DNA from: Bacteroidota bacterium
GTDB lineage: Bacteria; Bacteroidota; Bacteroidia; Chitinophagales; Chitinophagaceae
DNA: 9,546 bases
Direction of reading: 5' to 3'
Assembly: GCA_023416995.1 (NCBI GenBank)
Contig: JAEZGI010000058.1
Coordinates: forward strand, 1 to 9,546
How positions within the stretch are numbered: position 1 is the stretch's first letter; the number at the start of each line of letters is the position of its first letter. Shown here in pieces: positions 1-6,271 of the stretch. The notes beneath the pieces were generated by a model, which did no database searches, had not been told where the DNA came from, and saw only the letters and a list, made by a program, of their open reading frames with translations. Position numbers and translations under genes: made by a program.

Positions 1-240
1 TGCTGCTTACTCGTCGCGGCAGATGAGGTGGTTGCTGAATTTTCCCGGTTTATTAGGCGGTTGATTTGCGTCGGGGGCTGGGAGGGTTTTCAGCATTTGG
101 GCGCTGATCGGCTATTTGAAGGGTTTACATGCACGGCGGTTTAACGCCCTGATCAGCTGTTGTGCACGTCCGGCGGGAAAATAAGGCACCCACCTCATCT
201 GCCGCTCCTCGTCCCACCATTCTCACTGGCTGGGGGGCGG
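1..240 (-). repeat. Interspersed structured repeat, copy 1 (3' end cut by window start)
   Basis: A non-coding repeat related to those at 8283-8527 and 9173-9546. It is given on the minus strand because the shared reading direction runs from the GGCAGTGAG-like end (near 226-232) to the window edge. Its closing arms are 16-31 (GCGGCAGATGAGGTGG) and 190-205, perfect reverse complements over 16 bp. Inside them a second conserved helix pairs ATTTTCCCG (39-47) with CGGGAAAAT (174-182). The core keeps AACCG, CGATCA and CCCAAATG blocks seen in the other copies, but it is the most divergent core of the set. Outside the arms lies a G-rich end (CTGGGGGGCGG, 230-240) shared with copy 2. No protein reading is conserved between copies. 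What is seen: homology plus a preserved stem. Function is unknown. Confidence 0.8.
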
Positions 241-320
241 CTTTGATACAGCTCTCCTATTGCATAGAGCTATGTTGCGTTAATTTTTTTTATGCGACCT
301 TATCGGCACCTGTTATAAAT
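241..320. other. Spacer between two repeat copies, no gene
   Basis: AT-richer sequence between copy 1 and the truncated copy. It contains a short inverted repeat, AGCTCT/AGAGCT, near 250-271, and a run of eight T about 14 nt beyond it. The gap between stem and T-run is too long for a convincing intrinsic terminator. No coding sequence is seen. Confidence 0.4.
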
Positions 321-369
321 GGTTCCTTCAAACGCTGCTTCCCCGTCGCGGCAGATGAGGTGATTGCTT
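321..369 (-). repeat. Truncated copy of the interspersed repeat (3' end only)
   Basis: This segment matches the 3' end of the repeat: a GTTCCTTCAAA edge, a GCTGCTT block, then the arm GCGGCAGATGAGGTG followed by ATTGCT. The arm is almost identical to that of copy 1 (16-31), so copies 1 and 1' share the same locus-specific arm although they are 332 bp apart. The conserved TTTTCCCG core and the opposite arm are missing. It is probably the remnant of a former tandem copy. Confidence 0.7.
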
Positions 370-468
370 CGAATCATTAATCCGAGGTTCCTGATTCGCT
401 ATTGCCGGAAACATATATCGTTTGATGAGCTGATTGACCAGGCTCATGCGATTATTGATGGGCTTTAA
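364..468 (+). pseudogene. Possible 3' remnant of an unidentified gene
   Basis: An open frame with no start codon runs from just after the truncated repeat to a TAA at 466-468. It ends in a protein-like tail (FDELIDQAHAIIDGL). It overlaps the amidohydrolase stop codon tail to tail, as ends of real convergent genes often do. Upstream, the frame is closed by a TGA inside the repeat. It may be the C-terminus of a gene destroyed by repeat insertion or deletion. It may equally be chance, as only about 34 codons are available and I recognise no family. Confidence 0.22.
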
Positions 469-1742
469 TCCTGTTTATAGATCGGGCCGGCCTTCATAAC
501 AAAACGCATTCGACCCATGGCTTGCGGGTCATTGATGGGATCTCCGTCTACGGCCACGATATCCGCAATCTTGCCTTTTTCGATTGAGCCCAGCACATCA
601 TCTATTCCTAACAGTTGCGAAGCGTTGACTGTAGCAGTCTTTATGGCTTCAAGCATTGGCATTCCGGCTTCATGCATGTAAACAAATTCAAGCCAGTTCT
701 TTCCATGAGCATATACGCCCGCATCAGTACCAAACGCGATAGGTACGCCGGCTTTATATGCCTTCTGAAATGTACTCTGAATTTTAGGGCCGATCGCAAG
801 TGCTTTTGGCGTAACAAGTTCGGGGTAGTATCCTGGCTTTTTTGCAGAATCACCAACAGCTTTACCTGCAGTGATGGTTGGTACATACCAGGTACCTTTT
901 TCTTTCATGAGCAACATCACTTCCTCTGTCATATAAGTACCATGTTCAATAGAATTCACTCCGGCTAACACGGCCCTTTTCATCGCTTCTTCACCGTGAC
1001 AATGCGCAGCTACCTTATACCCATAATCTTTCGCAGTTTCCACCACAGCCTTTAATTCTTCGATTGTAAACTGAGGGTTCTCGCCACTTTTTGCAACACT
1101 CAACACGCCCCCGGAAGCCGTAACTTTTATTAAATCGGACCCTTCCTTATATTGCTGACGCACCGCCTTTCTTACATCATCAACGCCATCTATAACCCCT
1201 GCTGATGGTCCTGCCTCCCCTAGCAGATCTTTTCTAAACCCATTGGTAGGATCTCCGTGCCCCCCGGTTGTCGCGATAATTTTTCCGGCAGTTAATATCC
1301 TCGGACCTGTAATCAGCGCCTTATTGATCGCGTTCCGTAACGCGATATTTACACCGGTTCCTCCAAGATCACGGACGGTGGTAAAGCCTGCTAATAGTGT
1401 TTTAGAAGCAAACGAAACAGACTGGAAGGCATAGTCAGCAGGATTGAAAGTATAACGCTGACTATATTCATTCACATTGGTTTCAGTTTCAAGATGTACA
1501 TGCGAATCAATCAGCCCGGGCATTACAGTTCGTGACCGGAGGTTGACAATTTTGTCTGAACCAATGCCAGGCTGGTAACCTTTAACCACATCAACGACCT
1601 TATCACCACTTATTAAAATCGTGACTTCTTTTAAAATCGTTCCCGCTTTAACGTCAATCAGTTTACCGCAATGCAGTAAAGTTCGTTGCGCCATGATAGT
1701 TTGCGTACAGAAAAGTATAAACAGTAGTAGTATGGTTCTCAT
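465..1742 (-). CDS. Secreted metal-dependent amidohydrolase (imidazolonepropionase / Xaa-Pro dipeptidase-like)
   Basis: A 425-residue amidohydrolase-superfamily enzyme, expected to hydrolyse an amide, dipeptide or cyclic amide with one or two bound metal ions. A Sec signal peptide is visible: a charged start, the hydrophobic run ILLLFILF, and a likely cut after Ala18 (IMA|Q). The protein is therefore probably periplasmic, or a lipoprotein-free secreted enzyme. The TIM-barrel metal set is complete: HxH at His81/His83 (GLIDSHVHLE), Lys206 (DLIKVTASGG), His247 (AAHCHGE), His267 (IEHGT) and Asp340 (FGTDAG). The C-terminal KGKIADIVAVDGDP strand closes the beta-sandwich typical of the imidazolonepropionase-like group. 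Members of this group include secreted prolidases and peptidases, so the true substrate cannot be read from sequence. It lies 63 bp downstream of the peroxiredoxin gene with a strong hairpin between them, and no Shine-Dalgarno sequence or clear promoter precedes its ATG. Confidence 0.93.
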   Translation of the reverse strand: MRTILLLFILFCTQTIMAQRTLLHCGKLIDVKAGTILKEVTILISGDKVVDVVKGYQPGIGSDKIVNLRSRTVMPGLIDSHVHLETETNVNEYSQRYTFNPADYAFQSVSFASKTLLAGFTTVRDLGGTGVNIALRNAINKALITGPRILTAGKIIATTGGHGDPTNGFRKDLLGEAGPSAGVIDGVDDVRKAVRQQYKEGSDLIKVTASGGVLSVAKSGENPQFTIEELKAVVETAKDYGYKVAAHCHGEEAMKRAVLAGVNSIEHGTYMTEEVMLLMKEKGTWYVPTITAGKAVGDSAKKPGYYPELVTPKALAIGPKIQSTFQKAYKAGVPIAFGTDAGVYAHGKNWLEFVYMHEAGMPMLEAIKTATVNASQLLGIDDVLGSIEKGKIADIVAVDGDPINDPQAMGRMRFVMKAGPIYKQD

Positions 1743-1759
1743 GTATAAGCTTTAACGAA

Positions 1760-1785
1760 CAAAAGGCTCTGTAAAGAGCCTTTTG
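1760..1785 (-). terminator. Strong hairpin between peroxiredoxin and amidohydrolase genes
   Basis: CAAAAGGCTCT (1760-1770) and AGAGCCTTTTG (1775-1785) form a perfect 11-bp stem with a four-base loop. It lies 20 bp past the peroxiredoxin stop and only 17 bp before the amidohydrolase ATG. A-rich and T-rich flanks give U-tracts in either direction. It is best read as an intrinsic terminator for the peroxiredoxin transcript. Because no room is left for a promoter after it, the amidohydrolase must rely on read-through, processing or a promoter overlapping the stem. Confidence 0.7.
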
Positions 1786-1805
1786 AAATTATTGATCTGT
1801 AAGAA

Positions 1806-2444
1806 TTATTCAGTATCGGGTTGCGGCGTGTAACGCAGATAAGGTTTAACCACTTTAACGCCTTTTGGAAATTTCTTGATAGCATCATCAGTTGAAATTG
1901 CCGGTACAACAATAACATCTTCACCATGTTTCCAATCTGCAGGTGTTGCAACACTATGATTAGCAGTAAGCTGCAATGAATCAATTACACGTAATACTTC
2001 CACAAAGTTACGACCGGTAGAAGCCGGGTAAGTGATCGTTAATTTGATCTTTTTGTCAGGTCCGATAACAAACAATGAACGAACAGTAGCAGTCGCAGAT
2101 GCATTTGGATGAATCATACCATATAGCTCCGCTACCTTGCGATCGTCATCAGCTATCAAAGGGAAACCAACTGATACCTGCTGGGTCTCGTTAATATCTT
2201 TGATCCAGCCATGATGTTTGTCCAACGGGTCAACACTCACTGCAAGTACCTTCACATTTCTTTTCGCGAACTCATCTTGTAAGCTTGCTGTTCTTCCAAG
2301 CTCCGTCGTACAAACAGGAGTATAATCTGCAGGATGTGAAAATAATACACCCCAGCTGTCGCCAAGATATTCGTGAAAGTCAATTTTTCCGGCGGTAGTT
2401 TCTGCCTGGAAATTGGGAGCAGTATCCCCTAATTGTAAACTCAT
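1806..2444 (-). CDS. 1-Cys peroxiredoxin (Prx6/AhpC-TSA family)
   Basis: A 212-residue thiol peroxidase that reduces hydrogen peroxide and organic hydroperoxides in the cytoplasm. The thioredoxin-like fold carries the active-site block HPADYTPVCTTELG with peroxidatic Cys45, Thr42 and Pro38, and the activating arginine is Arg122 (TVRSLFVI). The protein contains only this one cysteine, so it is a true 1-Cys enzyme that needs an external reductant. The C-terminal half (TPADWKHGEDVIVVPAIS) is the extended Prx6-type domain absent from shorter AhpC proteins, and the length matches that subfamily. It is a single gene with its own -7 element (2507-2514) and an inverted repeat in the leader (2479-2495). 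A hairpin terminator follows it. The ATG at 2442-2444 begins a typical MSLQLGDTAPNF start. Confidence 0.95.
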   Translation of the reverse strand: MSLQLGDTAPNFQAETTAGKIDFHEYLGDSWGVLFSHPADYTPVCTTELGRTASLQDEFAKRNVKVLAVSVDPLDKHHGWIKDINETQQVSVGFPLIADDDRKVAELYGMIHPNASATATVRSLFVIGPDKKIKLTITYPASTGRNFVEVLRVIDSLQLTANHSVATPADWKHGEDVIVVPAISTDDAIKKFPKGVKVVKPYLRYTPQPDTE

Positions 2445-2478
2445 ATAAAGCTGTTTTAAAACGTTATAAAAAATGCCT

Positions 2479-2495
2479 TGATTACGGTGTAATCA
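2479..2495. promoter_or_regulatory. Inverted repeat in the peroxiredoxin leader, candidate operator
   Basis: TGATTACGGTGTAATCA is a perfect 7-bp inverted repeat with a 3-bp centre. It lies about 12 bp downstream of the -7 box and 34 bp before the ATG. That position would suit a repressor site, for example for a peroxide-responsive regulator. A small RNA hairpin is the alternative. No known consensus is matched. Confidence 0.35.
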
Positions 2496-2506
2496 GAAGC
2501 GGAGTT

Positions 2507-2514
2507 CAAATATA
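2507..2514 (-). promoter_or_regulatory. Peroxiredoxin -7 promoter element
   Basis: On the minus strand this reads TATATTTG, an exact match to the Bacteroidota -7 consensus TAnnTTTG. It gives a leader of about 55 nt. No TTTG is present at the usual 19-bp upstream spacing. Confidence 0.55.
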
Positions 2515-2555
2515 GCACATCCCTACAAACACGGTAGACTGTTTTTCTGTTAATT

Positions 2556-3707
2556 TTATTTACCCCGTGCTTTGGTGATCGAATATTTCCCAAAGCGGTT
2601 TTTCAGATCGTCTATGGCCTTATAAAGTTCAGTTTTTTTGGTGTGGTCCTCAAAAAGGTTGGTTTGAACCGCTTCATTGGTGAGTTCACTTAAACGAACA
2701 CCCAGTAGTCTTACCGGTTGTCCTTTGCGCCATAGCTTTGAAAACAGCTCTTTGGCCTGGGAGATCAGTTCATCATCGTAGAAGGTGTAAGGGATAGATA
2801 ATTGCCGGCTGGTAGTTTCAAAATCAGGATAGCGGATCTTCACGGCAATGCAGCCAGCGGTTTTATTGTCCTGCCGCAGTTCAAAGGCAACTTTTTCGGT
2901 CATCCTTACCAATTCACCCAGCAGCCTTTCAGGATCATTTATATTTTCTTCAAAAGTATTTTCAGTAGACACCGATTTCGCTTCGTGATAAGGCACGACT
3001 TCACCATGATGAATTCCACGGGATTTTAACCAGAGATCGTGACCATACTTCCCGAACCGTTTTTCAAGCAGTTCCTGCGGTTGATTACTCAGGTCGCGAA
3101 TGGTGTGTACACCCATCCCGCGCAAGGCCTGGTAGGTTTGGCCACCAATGCCGGGGATCTTGTTAACCGGGAGGCCCGCAAGGAACTCCTGTTCGCGGCC
3201 AAAGGCAACATGTAAATAACCGTTAGGTTTCGCTTCGTCGGTAGCGATCTTGGCAACCAGTTTATTTGATGCAAGTGCAAAAGAAATCGGCAGACCGGTT
3301 TTGTTGATAATCTCCTGGCGAAGGTCTATTGTCCATTGATAAGGTTTGAAAAAACGGTCCATTCCTGTAAGATCAAGATAGAACTCATCGATCGAAGCTT
3401 TTTCAAATAAGGGCGCGCGTGCGGCTATGATCTCGGTAACCCAACGGGAATATCGGCTGTATTCGTGACGGCTTCCACCCACTATGATAGCGTGCGGACA
3501 AAGCTTCCGGGCAGTTCTCATCGGCATAGCCGAATGGATCCCGTATTTGCGGGCTTCATAACTACAGGCGGCGACTACTCCCCTGTCACTGTGCCCGCCT
3601 ACCAGCAAAGGTTTGCCTTTCAGGGAAGGATCGTTGATACACTCCACCGATACAAAAAATGCATCAAGGTCGAAGTGTGCAATCATTCTTTGTTGTTCGG
3701 CGGCCAT
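2556..3707 (-). CDS. dinB: DNA polymerase IV (Y-family translesion polymerase)
   Basis: A Y-family polymerase that extends past damaged bases and distorted primer ends without proofreading. Palm catalytic residues are Asp13 (HFDLDAFF) and Asp107/Glu108 (SIDEFYLD), and Phe18 is the expected ribonucleotide steric gate. The finger motif YEARKYGIHSAMPMRTARKL is intact. A helix-hairpin-helix thumb (NKIPGIGGQTYQALRGMGV, about 183-200) is followed by the little-finger domain to about residue 345. QTNLF (348-352) is a canonical beta-clamp binding motif. The 383-residue length is usual for the phylum. Met8 may be the true start: a TAACTTTG -7 box ends 4 bp before the first ATG, so that ATG would lie at or before the transcription start. 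With Met8 the gene would be 2556-3686. It is divergent from the Crp/Fnr-like gene. Confidence 0.95.
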   Translation of the reverse strand: MAAEQQRMIAHFDLDAFFVSVECINDPSLKGKPLLVGGHSDRGVVAACSYEARKYGIHSAMPMRTARKLCPHAIIVGGSRHEYSRYSRWVTEIIAARAPLFEKASIDEFYLDLTGMDRFFKPYQWTIDLRQEIINKTGLPISFALASNKLVAKIATDEAKPNGYLHVAFGREQEFLAGLPVNKIPGIGGQTYQALRGMGVHTIRDLSNQPQELLEKRFGKYGHDLWLKSRGIHHGEVVPYHEAKSVSTENTFEENINDPERLLGELVRMTEKVAFELRQDNKTAGCIAVKIRYPDFETTSRQLSIPYTFYDDELISQAKELFSKLWRKGQPVRLLGVRLSELTNEAVQTNLFEDHTKKTELYKAIDDLKNRFGKYSITKARGK

Positions 3708-3711
3708 CTCC

Positions 3712-3719
3712 CAAAGTTA
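3712..3719 (-). promoter_or_regulatory. dinB -7 promoter element
   Basis: The minus-strand sequence TAACTTTG matches TAnnTTTG exactly. It ends 4 bp before the first ATG of the polymerase, so transcription should start at or just inside that codon. This implies a leaderless mRNA or initiation at Met8. No TTTG is seen at the usual upstream distance. Confidence 0.45.
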
Positions 3720-3744
3720 AACGCCGGTAACGGATTTTGTGACA

Positions 3745-3755
3745 TTGATCATCAA
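3745..3755. promoter_or_regulatory. TTGAT-C-ATCAA palindrome between divergent genes
   Basis: An 11-bp perfect palindrome in the dinB / Crp-Fnr-like intergenic region. The half-sites resemble FNR halves (TTGAT/ATCAA), but the spacing is 1 bp rather than the classical 4. It may be an autoregulatory site of the neighbouring regulator. This rests only on position and half-site similarity. Confidence 0.2.
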
Positions 3756-3826
3756 AGCAGCGAAACTGAATCCGAATTCTTTTATTTTAGTGCCGGATCA
3801 TTTCAACCTCACCTAAATACATTGTT

Positions 3827-4405
3827 TTGGATACACAGCCGCTCCGGGATTTTGTTTTTAAGATGCACCCGCTCAACGAAGAAGAGTGGAACGACCTGGA
3901 GCAGATTTGGGTGCCGGTTACTTACAAACGCAAGACCTTACTTACCGCCGCGGGTGAGGTAGAAAAAAATCTGTATTTCGTTATGGATGGCGTGCAGCGT
4001 GCTTTTTATGCCGATGAGATCCATCCGGATGCAACAATCATGTTCACTTATCCGCATTCGTTTTCAGGCATTGCGGATTCGTTTCTGACACAAACTCCAT
4101 CAAAATATTTTTTTGAAACCTTAACTACCTCGCATTTGCTCAAAACCGGTTTTCACCAGGTTTCGGCGTTGATGGACAAACACCACAATATTGAAAGATG
4201 GATCCGGAAAGCAACATCATTTGCTTTGGCTGGCACACTTGAGCGCCAGATAGAACTCATGAGCTTTTCTGCGGAAGAAAAATTTCGGACTTTATTAAAA
4301 CGCAGCCCGCATGTGTTGCAACTGATACCTCACAAATATCTTGCTTCGTACCTTGGCCTCGATCCCAGTACCTTCAGCAAATTACTTTCGAGTGTAAGGA
4401 TCTGA
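3827..4405 (+). CDS. Crp/Fnr-family transcriptional regulator
   Basis: A 192-residue regulator of the Bacteroidota Crp/Fnr type. Residues about 30-120 form a cyclic-nucleotide-binding-like beta barrel (TLLTAAGEVEKNLYFVMDGVQRAFY). The phosphate-binding cassette that holds cAMP in true CRP is not recognisable in the segment about 79-97, so cAMP binding is doubtful. A long helix (about 112-145) leads to a short helix-turn-helix (IPHKYLASYLGLDPSTFSKL, 167-186), with only six residues after it. No cysteine cluster for an iron-sulphur cluster is present. The start used is a TTG giving MDTQPLRDF; the first ATG in frame (3863) would remove an N-terminal helix. A 7/8 match to the -7 consensus (TATTTTAG, 3783-3790) lies upstream. 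Targets cannot be inferred. Confidence 0.88.
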   Translation: MDTQPLRDFVFKMHPLNEEEWNDLEQIWVPVTYKRKTLLTAAGEVEKNLYFVMDGVQRAFYADEIHPDATIMFTYPHSFSGIADSFLTQTPSKYFFETLTTSHLLKTGFHQVSALMDKHHNIERWIRKATSFALAGTLERQIELMSFSAEEKFRTLLKRSPHVLQLIPHKYLASYLGLDPSTFSKLLSSVRI

Positions 4406-4421
4406 TCTTAAAAAAAGCGGT

Positions 4422-4674
4422 CAGTATAACCGGTTTCTCAACCAGGTCCTGATCACTGCACGATTATCACACTGCATTCAGGTGCAGGCATCTGGTTTAT
4501 TTTGAAGAATCAGTATAACTGACTTTTTATTCAGGTCGTGATCACTGCACGACTATCAAACTGCCTTCAAGTGCAGGCATCTGATATATTGTGAGAAGCA
4601 TTATAACCGTTTTCTTAACCAGGTCCTTATCACAGCACAATTATCAAATTGAATTCAGGTGAAGGAAGCTCATC
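4422..4674. repeat. Three tandem 87-90 bp repeats between convergent genes
   Basis: Units begin at 4422, 4512 and 4599 with CAGTATAACC, CAGTATAACT and CATTATAACC. Each then carries CAGGTC, a GATCACTGCAC-like block, ATTATCA-like and TTCAGGTGCAGGCATCTG-like blocks. Units 1 and 2 are closest; unit 3 is more diverged and stops at the DinB-like stop codon. In units 1 and 2 CTGCAC and GTGCAG can pair across about 20 bases; this is lost in unit 3. The last codons of the Crp/Fnr-like gene (GGATCTGAT) resemble the unit tail, so the array may have grown from that end. No coding potential is seen. Confidence 0.8.
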
Positions 4675-5283
4675 TTATAATGAAGCAGCGAATTCTACGG
4701 GAACAACAGCTTGACGGGTTTCGGTTAAAGTAAGAAAAGTGTTTTCACATTGAACAAAATGGCGCTGGTGATGCGCTATGAGAAAACGAAAAGTGTCGCC
4801 GAGTTTCAGCTTGATAATTTTTGCGATCGAGACAGGTATTCTGATCTTGCCAAGATCATGTTTAGAGGCCCGCTCCAGCAACTCCAGCAAAGTATATTGT
4901 TGTTGCAGAAACTCTTCCAGCACCTTTTTACTGTCAAGTTTGATTTCAGGCACATAACCTTTCATTGCCTTCATCTTATTTTTCACTTGTTTGTCTGCCG
5001 AAGGTTTCATGGCATTGGTAAAATAGTTACCGAACCAACCGGGTTTGAAAAATTCGGTGGGCTGGGTTTTGCTTTCGTCCAGTCCTTTTTTGATGGCAGG
5101 CAGATAATAGCGTCCGTAGGCATTGAGGTGCTCGATCGCCTGTGCAATGCTCCATTTACCCGGCGCCGGTTGCGCGGTAAGTAATTCAGGATCCTGTCCC
5201 AGCAGTTGTTTGGTGGTAAGAATGATTTGCCTGGTATCGGCCTGTAATGCATTGATCAGTTCAATTGTTTTGAAATTTTTCAT
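4675..5283 (-). CDS. DinB/YfiT-like four-helix-bundle protein
   Basis: A 202-residue protein of the DinB-like superfamily, unrelated to the polymerase of the same name. The family folds as a four-helix bundle with a metal held by three histidines. Here the likely ligands are His52 (AIEHLNAYGRYY) and His171 and His175 (FLIAHHQRHFVQ), placed at the ends of helices 2 and 4 as expected. The block PGKWSIAQAIEHL is the family signature. Members include thiol-dependent transferases (bacillithiol or mycothiol type) and many proteins of unknown role, so no reaction is assigned. It has its own candidate -7 element (5303-5310) and is preceded by the 43-bp hairpin repeats. It converges with the Crp/Fnr-like gene across the tandem array. 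Confidence 0.88.
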   Translation of the reverse strand: MKNFKTIELINALQADTRQIILTTKQLLGQDPELLTAQPAPGKWSIAQAIEHLNAYGRYYLPAIKKGLDESKTQPTEFFKPGWFGNYFTNAMKPSADKQVKNKMKAMKGYVPEIKLDSKKVLEEFLQQQYTLLELLERASKHDLGKIRIPVSIAKIIKLKLGDTFRFLIAHHQRHFVQCENTFLTLTETRQAVVPVEFAASL

Positions 5284-5302
5284 GATTAGTCTTATTTGAA
5301 AT

Positions 5303-5310
5303 CAAAGCTA
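5303..5310 (-). promoter_or_regulatory. -7 promoter element of the DinB-like gene
   Basis: The minus-strand sequence TAGCTTTG matches TAnnTTTG exactly. It ends 19 bp before the ATG, giving a very short leader. No TTTG lies at the standard upstream spacing; that position falls in the first unit of the 43-bp repeat array. Confidence 0.45.
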
Positions 5311-5318
5311 AGCCGTGA

Positions 5319-5575
5319 AAAATTTTCAGATCTTGGTGCAAACCAAGATTTCTGCAAACCGCCAAAATTTTAAATCTTCAGGCAAAGGACGATTGCTATC
5401 CCCTTCCACAATTTTAAATTTCCTACAAACTCTGGTGGCTATTAAACGGCGAATTTCAATTCTTCACGCAACTAAGAGTTTCTGTTATTGCCAAAAAATG
5501 CTGATCTCCATAACCGAGATTTCTTCTACCTCCCAAATTTCAGATCATTGTGAAACCGGAGTTTTTATTAAGTGA
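5319..5575. repeat. Six degenerate ~43-bp repeats carrying small hairpins
   Basis: Aligning the AAATTT(T) blocks gives six units starting near 5319, 5364, 5408, 5452, 5496 and 5535, with spacings of 39-45 bp. The pattern is roughly AAATTT-CAGATCTT-nnTGCAAAC-nnAGATTTCT followed by a variable C-rich tail. Unit 1 forms a perfect 8-bp stem, ATCTTGGT/ACCAAGAT, with a GCAA tetraloop (5330-5349). Unit 4 (ATTCTT/AAGAGT) and unit 5 (ATCTC/GAGAT) can form weaker stems at the equivalent place. Spacings are not multiples of three and the plus-strand open frame through it shows no protein periodicity, so it is treated as non-coding. Confidence 0.65.
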
Positions 5576-5662
5576 TGAAGTGAGGTCCCGAAGTAATTGA
5601 AGCTGTTCTAACATTGCCACCCGGTATATTAGCACCAGGTATGAACGGCGTTGAAATTTTTC
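5576..5662. other. Intergenic gap downstream of rimM, nothing recognised
   Basis: Between the hairpin repeats and the rimM stop codon. A 5-bp inverted repeat GTTGA/TCAAC overlaps the rimM stop but has no U-tract, so it is not called a terminator. The trmD gene that often follows rimM is not here. Confidence 0.4.
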
Positions 5663-6178
5663 TCAACTGCGGAAAATATCAAGAAGGCCGTCTGGCAGAT
5701 CAACGGTTACCTTTTTATTTTTCTTGTCCAGGTTTTGCAATGTGTCTTCGTGAATAGGGATAAGTGCGTCTTTTCCTTCGAGTGAGATCCTGCAAAGCAA
5801 TTGGTGCGGCTGTTCGATAACCTCGAGAATTTCACCGATATCGGTGCCATTATCAATAATATGGAAGCCAAGGAGGGAGATGGGTGCAGATTTACCTGCG
5901 TACTTATGAAAATCTGATTCTTCGAGCCAAACCTCTTTCCTGATAAAGGGGCGGGCCGCCTCTTTTGTGTTGATGTCTTCGAACTTGATATAAATCTCGT
6001 CGTCACTCTTGATCCGGGTACTTTCAATAAAATAAGGAAGCATTTCATCTTTTGATGCTTCCAGGAAAATGGATTCAAGTCCTTTGAGCGATGATTTCTT
6101 ACCTAAATGGTGTTGCAGAATAAGTTCTCCTCCAACGCCAAAGGTGGCAACCAGTTTTCCTATGCTACAATAATTCAT
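5663..6178 (-). CDS. rimM: Ribosome maturation factor RimM
   Basis: A 171-residue assembly factor that binds ribosomal protein uS19 and helps the head of the 30S subunit mature around 16S rRNA helices 31-33b. The N-terminal RimM domain starts at once (IGKLVATFGVGGELIL, residues 6-21), which fixes the ATG at 6176-6178. The C-terminal PRC-barrel begins near residue 96 (APISLLGFHIIDNGTDIGEILEVIE) and ends with the usual ALIPIHEDTLQNLDKKNKKVTVDLPDGLLDIF block. The length is normal. It is the third gene of ffh-rpsP-rimM on one strand, 93 bp after rpsP, with a long inverted repeat in between. No promoter of its own is evident, so co-transcription with rpsP is likely. Confidence 0.95.
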   Translation of the reverse strand: MNYCSIGKLVATFGVGGELILQHHLGKKSSLKGLESIFLEASKDEMLPYFIESTRIKSDDEIYIKFEDINTKEAARPFIRKEVWLEESDFHKYAGKSAPISLLGFHIIDNGTDIGEILEVIEQPHQLLCRISLEGKDALIPIHEDTLQNLDKKNKKVTVDLPDGLLDIFRS

Positions 6179-6196
6179 GACTATTGTAAATTAAAA

Positions 6197-6254
6197 ATTG
6201 AATACCCAATACCGGTGCAGCTGTTGAAAACTGCCCTGGTACCAGGTATTCAAT
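6197..6254. repeat. Inverted repeat in the rpsP-rimM spacer
   Basis: ATTGAATACC (6197-6206) and GGTATTCAAT (6245-6254) are perfect 10-bp complements. They enclose 38 bp that include the palindrome CTGGTACCAG (6236-6245). A folded mRNA spacer could separate translation, processing or decay of rpsP and rimM. There is no U-tract, so an intrinsic terminator is unlikely. Confidence 0.5.
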
Positions 6255-6271
6255 CAAATTAAGTTCAGTGA

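Noticed and set aside
1..240. Integron attC sites
   Set aside because: attC sites keep conserved outer boxes and a variable centre. Here the core is conserved and the arms vary, and no integrase or cassette genes are visible.
250..290. Intrinsic terminator (AGCTCT/AGAGCT stem plus T-run)
   Set aside because: The T-run is about 14 nt from the stem and no gene is seen upstream to terminate.
360..390. tRNA T-loop-like GCTTCGAATC
   Set aside because: No acceptor, anticodon or D-arm can be fitted around it, and part of it lies in the truncated repeat.
5315..5575. Plus-strand 86-codon open frame through the 43-bp repeats
   Set aside because: It follows degenerate repeats with spacings that are not multiples of three, shows no domain or composition typical of a protein, and is better explained as non-coding repeat.
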